DNA of 64,000 bases from Pectinophora gossypiella (taxonomy: Eukaryota; Arthropoda; Insecta; Lepidoptera; Gelechiidae). Of this stretch, positions 61,901 to 64,000 are shown piece by piece (position 1 is the first letter of the stretch; each line of letters begins with the position of its first letter). The stretch covers positions 8,189,001 through 8,253,000 of the forward strand of contig NC_065425.1 in NCBI RefSeq assembly GCF_024362695.1. The letters are read 5' to 3'. The notes under the pieces are model-generated. The model saw only the letters and a list, made by a program, of their open reading frames with translations. It had not been told where the DNA came from and did not search any database. A program made the translations under genes and the position numbers.

Positions 61901-62672
61901 CTATAGTAACTCCGGAGGCAAATCTAATGCTTCTACAACTAGCAGTGGATACTTACATCCTTCTGCTGTCAACGTTCCAACACATATGAAGACCGTGACT
62001 CAAGACGCGAAGGAGGAGAAAGCTCCTCCTTCGCCTACAGTTAAAGTGAACACCAAAATACCAACTTTCAGCAGGCAAGCGACGCCCCCAGGACTGAAAA
62101 CTAGTTCCTTTAGAAATATTCCGCAATCACCAAAAAATAATCCTAAAAATAACAATTTAAATACAAAAATGTCTAACAGTCCCGACGTGGTTTCGAGCTG
62201 CGCTGTTGTCGAAACTAAAAACGTGAAACCTCCTGACGTTATAAATAATAATAAAGTGACAAACGAAGCGCCGAAAGTAGCGAACAAACCTAGTGTGACA
62301 GCGAAACCGAACGACAACAGACCGCCATTACGACCGGCGCCGGCAGTGGACAAAAAGCCAACTATCAAAGCAAACACGCCTTCATTGAAACTAGCTAATT
62401 CTTCAACGAATCTCAACAAAGCAAACGAGAAAAATCCGCCCTTAAACCGTGTCAATTCTAAAGTAGACAGTAACGTTAAAGCAATAGCCGATAATCTTAA
62501 TAAAAATAAACCGAAAGTAGTTCCGAAACCAAATACGATCAGTAAACCTGAATCGAACGTAAAATCGACTGCAACGAAATTGACGAGTAAACCGTCTAAT
62601 GTTGCCAGCCTGCAACAGAAATTCGAAAACAGAAAGTCGGTAGGTAAAGAAATTACTACAGCGAAAAAATGA
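40871..62672 (+). CDS. ADAM metalloprotease-disintegrin, meltrin class, 16 visible exons, 5' partial
   Basis: Membrane-anchored zinc protease that sheds or processes cell-surface proteins. Sixteen exons with GT/AG borders and compatible phases join into 1544 residues (long form) or 968 (short form), numbered from the first visible codon. Order: prodomain (1-183) with cysteine switch C150; furin site RYKR (183-186); reprolysin domain with HEMGHNLGMEHD at 340-351 and Met-turn CIM; disintegrin (about 406-495); cysteine-rich (about 496-655); EGF-like (660-687); transmembrane helix (about 710-734); cytoplasmic tail. All three zinc histidines and the catalytic Glu are present, so an active enzyme is expected. 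Family knowledge places it near ADAM12/19/33 and fly Meltrin/mind-meld; the exact orthologue is not resolved here. The signal peptide exon is missing; the preceding exon must end with one base of a split codon. Introns are loaded with SINEs, MITEs and minisatellites. Confidence 0.95.
41298..41331 (+). promoter_or_regulatory. TATA box and TCAGT initiator of nested gene
   Basis: TATAAAA at 41298-41304 and the arthropod initiator TCAGT at 41327-41331. Taking the A at 41329 as +1 puts the TATA at -31, the expected spacing. The ATG follows 18 bp later. This is a well-formed core promoter inside an ADAM intron, on the same strand. Confidence 0.75.
41347..41825 (+). CDS. Nested secreted Cys-rich protein of unknown family, apparent frameshift
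   Basis: Lies in the first visible ADAM intron behind its own TATA/Inr. The first frame (41347-41676, 109 aa) opens with a signal peptide MWLIPLYFTIATA and then two similar cysteine modules: GERCLTDC with further Cys, and GREQCISNC. From about 41615 the Cys-rich, protein-like reading continues in another frame (NLYAYCAPYPTP..., ending at TGA 41825), while the first frame runs into an unrelated end. A 2-bp difference in the short GT run at 41610-41615 would reconcile the frames: assembly slip, polymorphism or inactivation. The family is not recognised. Intronless as far as visible. Confidence 0.65.
42265..42561 (+). mobile_element. SINE family A with 47-bp direct repeats
   Basis: Clean copy with (GAT)n tail, flanked by a perfect 47-bp direct repeat (42217-42263 and 42562-42608), consistent with a recent insertion into the ADAM intron. 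Confidence 0.9.
42697..42970. mobile_element. Third relative of the 2296-2695 element
   Basis: Shares GATGGCGTTGTCCAG and 'attacctattttctcattgctcgggtacat'; lies in ADAM intron 1. Confidence 0.65.
43178..43486 (-). mobile_element. SINE family B
   Basis: Reverse, near complete, with head CCTCCAGGTCGTGAGCC; lies in the ADAM intron between exons 1 and 2. Confidence 0.85.
43537..43710 (+). mobile_element. LINE 3' tail, copy 2
   Basis: Near-identical to 33174-33350; lies in the first visible ADAM intron, abutting a SINE at 43178-43486. Confidence 0.7.
44176..44331 (+). CDS. ADAM exon 2: prodomain
   Basis: Acceptor atttacag, donor GTGAGG; 52 codons, phase 0 to 0. Encodes the ADAM prodomain strand with DGEEYVLDLRLNQDLVTDNH and a YQRNGERV segment. 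The preceding intron (40966-44175) contains a nested gene and SINE copies. Confidence 0.93.
44520..44770 (-). mobile_element. SINE family D, partial
   Basis: Reverse copy in ADAM intron 2, TTAACAGGTCCGG to AGTCAAGCGTTCTTTC. Confidence 0.78.
44915..45108 (-). mobile_element. Second 3' end of the same LINE
   Basis: Repeats the LINE 3' UTR (GCTACwCCGACAAGAGCGTGG motif and the 'tctgtctgacg' block) immediately next to the larger copy, as if one insertion hit the tail of another. Confidence 0.75.
45109..46330 (-). mobile_element. RTE-like LINE fragment, reverse transcriptase, 5' truncated
   Basis: Minus strand; 363-codon ORF at 45115-46206, extendable without a Met to about 46330 through QYGFREKKGTREAI. 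Reverse transcriptase landmarks: FIDLEKAFDKV, RQGCSLSPLIFNIFI, the catalytic RFADDIA, and the C-terminal zone GRGRPRRAYMEQIKEK. No endonuclease domain, so it is a 5'-truncated copy. The frame is intact, suggesting a young insertion. The 3' tail contains ACAAGAGCGTGGCTCTTAAA, recurring at 44930 and elsewhere. It lies antisense in an ADAM intron. Confidence 0.92.
46370..46505 (+). CDS. ADAM exon 3: prodomain core
   Basis: Acceptor tttatccag, donor GTGAGT; phase 0 to 1. Encodes CQYSGTVRGKPGSWVAVSTC, the hallmark prodomain block (C-Y-G-V-G-S-A-STC-G-RG) of meltrin-type ADAMs, followed by YIEP. It lies 40 bp from the 5' end of an antisense LINE fragment. Confidence 0.95.
46893..47056 (+). CDS. ADAM exon 4: prodomain with cysteine switch
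   Basis: Acceptor tatatttccag, donor GTGAGA; phase 1 to 0. Encodes SDLNKEHRCGYAGS. The Cys at 46955-46957 is the expected cysteine-switch ligand that keeps the zymogen latent. It ends with the Arg that forms the first residue of the furin site completed by exon 5. Confidence 0.95.
47640..47708 (-). mobile_element. SINE head fragment next to ADAM exon 5
   Basis: CCCCACCGGGATTACAACCCG, a doubled CCGGGACCTCC block and GATCGTGAGCCCAACGCT match the family C head on the minus strand. It ends about 15 bp before the exon 5 acceptor. Confidence 0.75.
47723..47893 (+). CDS. ADAM exon 5: furin site and start of protease domain
   Basis: Acceptor tcacctccacag, donor GTGAGT; 57 codons, phase 0 to 0. The junction with exon 4 makes RYKR followed by Asp, a furin maturation site. 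The catalytic domain starts with SRYMELVLVADHGEF, as is usual in reprolysins. A SINE head fragment ends about 15 bp before the acceptor. Confidence 0.96.
48138..48286 (+). mobile_element. Same MITE family, 35 bp before ADAM exon 6
   Basis: Ends at GGCCGTACATAG; only about 35 bp separate it from the exon 6 acceptor. Confidence 0.78.
48322..48491 (+). CDS. ADAM exon 6: protease domain
   Basis: Acceptor ctctcttgcag, donor GTAAGT; phase 0 to 2. Encodes VYSPLNIFIALVGVVVWSE and the following helix (LTNFLQYRKTRLL), matching the middle of the reprolysin fold. Confidence 0.96.
49012..49314 (+). CDS. ADAM exon 7: catalytic centre
   Basis: Acceptor tttttctacag, donor GTAAGT; phase 2 to 2, 303 bp. Contains HEMGHNLGMEHD (49139-49174), the HExxHxxGxxHD zinc-binding consensus with catalytic Glu341, and the Met-turn in KCIMSP. 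It closes the domain with a helix and LAFERGMDYCL. Nothing suggests an inactive family member. Confidence 0.97.
49650..49839 (+). CDS. ADAM exon 8: start of disintegrin domain
   Basis: Acceptor ttttcatag, donor GTATGA; phase 2 to 0. Encodes CGNGFVEPGEQCDCG, the standard disintegrin entry, and the next run of paired cysteines (CHMCCHPETC ... CASGECC). The downstream intron starts with a 43-bp minisatellite. Confidence 0.96.
49850..50095. repeat. 43-bp minisatellite, ADAM intron 8
   Basis: About five to six copies of a unit containing CAGTCTTACCCTAGTCACAC and CCGGACACTCAACACTTC, beginning directly after exon 8. Confidence 0.88.
50255..50398 (+). CDS. ADAM exon 9: disintegrin loop
   Basis: Acceptor ctttttttttcag, donor GTATGT; 48 codons, phase 0 to 0. 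Encodes CRSADKECDLPEYCTG, the disintegrin-loop consensus. There is no RGD; a Cys and Asp-Leu-Pro-Glu occupy the loop tip, as in most ADAMs. Confidence 0.96.
50738..51160. repeat. Dispersed element, copy 2, in ADAM intron 9
   Basis: Inverted and diverged relative to 3464-3845; ends CCTTGCCCTTCGGGAAAAAC about 45 bp before exon 10. Confidence 0.75.
51205..51323 (+). CDS. ADAM exon 10: cysteine-rich domain
   Basis: Acceptor gtacattccag, donor GTGCGT; phase 0 to 2. Encodes CRSHTDQCRLLWGVTG and a Cys-Tyr segment typical of the ADAM cysteine-rich region. A CA/CG-type microsatellite begins within about 15 bp of the donor. Confidence 0.93.
51335..51422. repeat. CA-rich microsatellite after ADAM exon 10
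   Basis: ACACACGC-type repeats starting within 15 bp of the exon 10 donor. Confidence 0.92.
51835..51995 (+). CDS. ADAM exon 11: cysteine-rich domain
   Basis: Acceptor gttctacgcag, donor GTCAGT; phase 2 to 1. Encodes GNCGYDRVRQIFYPC and CGMLHCRHLNERLEF, the conserved ADAM cysteine-rich core. A SINE is inserted just inside the following intron, with the donor region partly copied in its target-site duplication. Confidence 0.94.
52013..52317 (+). mobile_element. SINE family C inserted beside ADAM splice donor
   Basis: Flanked by the 14-bp duplication AGTACCATCAACAA at 51999-52012 and 52318-52331. The left copy overlaps the exon 11 donor region (GT at 51996). Confidence 0.88.
52518..52615 (+). 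CDS. ADAM exon 12: cysteine-rich domain end
   Basis: Acceptor ttcctgccag, donor GTAATG; phase 1 to 0. Encodes DVDPGLVPDGAKCGEDM, the usual exit of the cysteine-rich domain. The intron after it contains a 28-bp minisatellite. Confidence 0.93.
52869..52930 (+). mobile_element. SINE family B, 3' tail only
   Basis: GGTTGATTGAGGGGAGGCC to GTATATAGGCTG, then a GTAC run; ADAM intron 12. Confidence 0.7.
53036..53345. repeat. 28-bp minisatellite, ADAM intron 12
   Basis: About eleven copies of GATACTGGCGCCCAGCGTGG plus GTGCCCGC with scattered changes. Because 28 is not a multiple of three, all frames give repeating pseudo-peptides; no gene is called. Confidence 0.92.
53508..53622 (+). CDS. ADAM exon 13: EGF-like domain, first half
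   Basis: Acceptor gttgccacag, donor GTACGG; phase 0 to 1. Encodes MCYKQRCVSVEAV and CPSHCSGHGICNSEG, so joining to exon 12 restores the conserved KCGEDM-CYKQRC passage. An in-frame upstream acceptor at 53457 could add 17 residues. Confidence 0.92.
54160..54308 (-). mobile_element. Same MITE family, inverted
   Basis: GTACGGTCACGAGCATT ... TTGCTCATGACTGTA; ADAM intron 13. Confidence 0.78.
54653..54748 (+). CDS. ADAM exon 14: EGF-like domain end and juxtamembrane stalk
   Basis: Acceptor ttcccctcag, donor GTAACA; phase 1 to 1. Encodes HCHCEPGFAPPDC, completing the EGF-like fold, then a Gly/Ser/Pro stalk (PGAGGSYDSGPATDPS). A repeat copy starts about 25 bp after the donor. Confidence 0.93.
54988..55255 (+). 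mobile_element. SINE family B, head-truncated
   Basis: Starts at GGTCCGGGTTCGATTCCC and runs to GACGTGTATAGGCTG; in the ADAM intron between exons 14 and 15. Confidence 0.82.
55379..55449 (+). other. Possible alternative ADAM exon with early stop (secreted form)
   Basis: An acceptor-like tgtcgtgcacag at 55367-55378 precedes sequence that, spliced from exon 14 in its phase, reads AFTESNPSRRGTAPYL... for 23 codons to TAG at 55447. This would remove the transmembrane helix and tail and give a soluble ADAM, as known for ADAM12-S. Only one splice site and the phase support it. Confidence 0.3.
55684..55813 (+). CDS. ADAM exon 15: transmembrane helix
   Basis: Acceptor cctttcacag; phase 1. Encodes a hydrophobic run, residues about 710-734 (FMVAMYVIFLGIVPSILLVL onward), then the basic stop-transfer RHSMAPFWKKPRK. 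A good donor GTACGT at 55814 leaves two bases (TC) that are completed by the single base at the start of exon 16. The reading frame also stays open through this donor for another 220 codons. Confidence 0.94.
55814..56474 (+). CDS. ADAM alternative short cytoplasmic tail (read-through of exon 15)
   Basis: If the donor at 55814 is not used, the frame continues 220 codons to a stop at 56472-56474, far longer than chance for AT-rich intron sequence. The product is Lys/Pro/Ser-rich. It contains PYYDTVAEIDD, HYKILHL, MYNIKD and GLYSTVSG (YxxV/YxxL sorting or SH2-type sites) and the SH3-type LPKPPVAQKPL. Codon use and composition resemble the long tail. AATAAA at 56846 could end this transcript. Existence of the ORF is seen directly; its use as an isoform is inferred. 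Confidence 0.8.
56846..56851 (+). terminator. Candidate polyadenylation signal for short-tail isoform
   Basis: AATAAA about 370 bp after the short-tail stop; the nearest canonical signal downstream of it. Further AATAAA-like strings follow at about 56945-56960. Confidence 0.4.
56966..57130 (+). mobile_element. SINE family D, 3' part
   Basis: CGTGAAGAAACCCACATTCC to GGTTAGGTAAGCGCACC; between the two ADAM tail exons. Confidence 0.78.
57548..57705. mobile_element. Fold-back MITE ('gcaatattgctatttgaca' family)
   Basis: CAATATTGCTATTTGACATT mirrored by 'aatgtcaaagtgtaatattgc'; related pieces at 32530-32640 and 48520-48610. Confidence 0.65.
57706..60283. other. Intron between ADAM exon 15 and the long-tail exon
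   Basis: Holds a LINE-like fragment (57840-58030), a dispersed repeat (58588-58740) and two diverged direct repeats (59585-59700, 59785-59920). No additional coding exon seen. Confidence 0.6.
58588..58740 (-). repeat. Dispersed repeat ('gagccgtatcgccgtctat' family)
   Basis: Contains 'aatggggtagtcagaggtacat', 'accgagctctctgttagacc' and GCCGTATCGCCGTCTA. Other copies: 15218-15330, about 20046-20200, 28255-28375, 36718-36806, 54455-54600, 63614-63712. Confidence 0.7.
60284..62672 (+). CDS. ADAM exon 16: long cytoplasmic tail and stop
   Basis: Acceptor atcgtccacag; one base completes the Ser codon split from exon 15, then 795 codons to TGA at 62670-62672. Intracellular, low-complexity and presumably disordered, rich in Pro, Asn, Lys and Ser. 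Visible features include LPRRLSRSATKF near the start, PPPPLPNDPP, many PxxP sites, acidic SDSEDGDD, and Tyr sites VYQN (Tyr codon 61485), TYAN (61863) and VYSN (61902) that fit Grb2/Drk SH2 ligands (YxN). The minus-strand ORFs over this exon are shadows. Confidence 0.93.
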
Positions 62673-63750
62673 ACTGCTAATTTGTTCTTAAATTGTGCTG
62701 ATAACGACCAAGGAGAATAGATTATATCTCTTCCGGCCTTAGAAAGAGAACGCGTACAAACATAATGTAATTTTATCTCTCCTATCTAGCTCGGTCTAAT
62801 AAGTGTGAAAGAGATAGATGTTGGAACTTTTCTCGTTGGATAGATGAATAGCGGCATTACAACTATATAGAAATTATTTTCTAGTAATATTTAATGAAAT
62901 GATACAATACGTCTAGTCGAAGTAAGTATGTTGTGGCAGCTACACATATTTTTTTTAACTTGCGTTGATAAAACAAGTATTTTACCAATCGTAAAACATG
63001 ATTGTGTTCGGAATTTCGTAGTTACTGTGTCTACTTGAAATTAAGCTTAATATTTTATTTGCATCGCAAGTAATTTAATATAGTTATCGATGATTTTAAA
63101 TCAGATTTAGTATTCCATAAAAATAAAATATTTAAAAAGAAAAATTGCCAGTTTGGAAAATACAGAAATAATCGGTTGAGAAAACGAAATTGCTCAATGT
63201 TATTTTATTGCGATACCAATTCTGAATGTAGATTGAGAAAATTTTGACTCTGATGAGTTTGAAAATACAACTATCTATATAATTTATACTTTTTAAAATA
63301 AATAAGACTATAGATTGAAGAAGTGTTCATATTTTGATATGAAATGGCATTTTGATGTGTAGTTGATGAAATATACCAATTGTATATAATTAAAAATAAT
63401 ATTTTTAAATGATTTGTGTGGATTTTCCCCGTCGGCTTTATGTTTCGAAATATGGGAAAGTACATACGATAGTTTACTTAAGAGACCTCTGTAAATAGTT
63501 ATGCTAAGCTGAACATTTGTTTGGGGACAGAATTTAGTGATAATTACGTATATTAAGTATAATTATAAAATGTGCTATGTTACCAATCAACAGATCCGGA
63601 TATTTACACATTAAAACGTACTTAGTGAACTTAGTACCCACACTTCACAGAGCTTTTTGTTAGACCAATAAGATAGGGGAGTCGTCTATAACGGTCGAGC
63701 CAACTGTGTTAGTGAAATTTACAAATCTGATTACTAAATAAAGATAGATT
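62673..63750 (+). other. ADAM long-isoform 3' UTR with polyadenylation candidates
   Basis: AT-rich sequence without ORFs after the stop. AATAAA occurs at 63297-63302 and again at 63737-63742; the latter lies in a repeat also found near 58600 and 54460. The true cleavage site cannot be chosen from sequence. Confidence 0.55.
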
Positions 63751-64000
63751 TAAAAGTGAGAAAAAATTATGAACTAGTTTATGAATTTTATATAAGTGCG
63801 GCATTTTGTTACGTTTTTCCTGCAAATTCCATAGTAGTTTCGTGTTTCGCGTCTAGTAAAAAGTAACTGATTTGACTAGTTTTAAACTAGCCTTTTGCTG
63901 TACTTGCTATATCGTCTGGCTGAGCCATTTGGCCACCACCTGTAGGTAACCGCTGCTGTTTTATTCCATGTTAACAAGATTGCCTAAATATCTGTCCCCT

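Overview
The window is insect nuclear DNA, most probably from a moth or butterfly (Lepidoptera). It is AT-rich, genes are split into short exons by long introns, and interspersed repeats dominate. The repeats include several tRNA-headed SINE families, RTE-type and Jockey-type LINE fragments, fold-back MITEs and GTAGGTA-type simple repeats. The species cannot be named from the sequence alone.

One gene can be followed with confidence: a plus-strand ADAM metalloprotease-disintegrin of the meltrin class (ADAM12/19/33-like; fly Meltrin/mind-meld type). Its exons run from 40871 to 62672. Sixteen coding exons join in frame and give, in order: prodomain with cysteine switch, furin site, catalytic zinc protease with an intact HEMGHNLGMEHD site, disintegrin, cysteine-rich and EGF-like domains, a transmembrane helix and a cytoplasmic tail. 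The signal-peptide exon was not found and may lie in the repeat-filled 35 kb upstream or outside the window. The 3' end has two mutually exclusive tails. Using the splice donor at 55814 leads to a 795-residue tail exon (60284-62672) rich in PxxP and Tyr-x-Asn motifs. Reading through that donor gives a different 220-residue tail ending at 56474.

Layout. 1-545 and 7262-12225: a tandem array (about 260-bp unit) in opposite orientations, carrying a conserved GGCGGCCATCTTG core. 545-7262: repeats plus two weak gene candidates, a plus-strand exon pair at 4619-5082 and decayed-looking minus-strand exons at 2023-3366. 12226-40870: almost entirely SINEs, LINE fragments, MITEs and unassigned AT-rich sequence. 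40871-62672: the ADAM gene. Its first visible intron holds a small secreted Cys-rich gene with a TATA box and TCAGT initiator (41298-41825). The next intron holds an antisense RTE reverse-transcriptase fragment (45109-46330). 62673-64000: ADAM 3' untranslated region, polyadenylation candidates and repeats.
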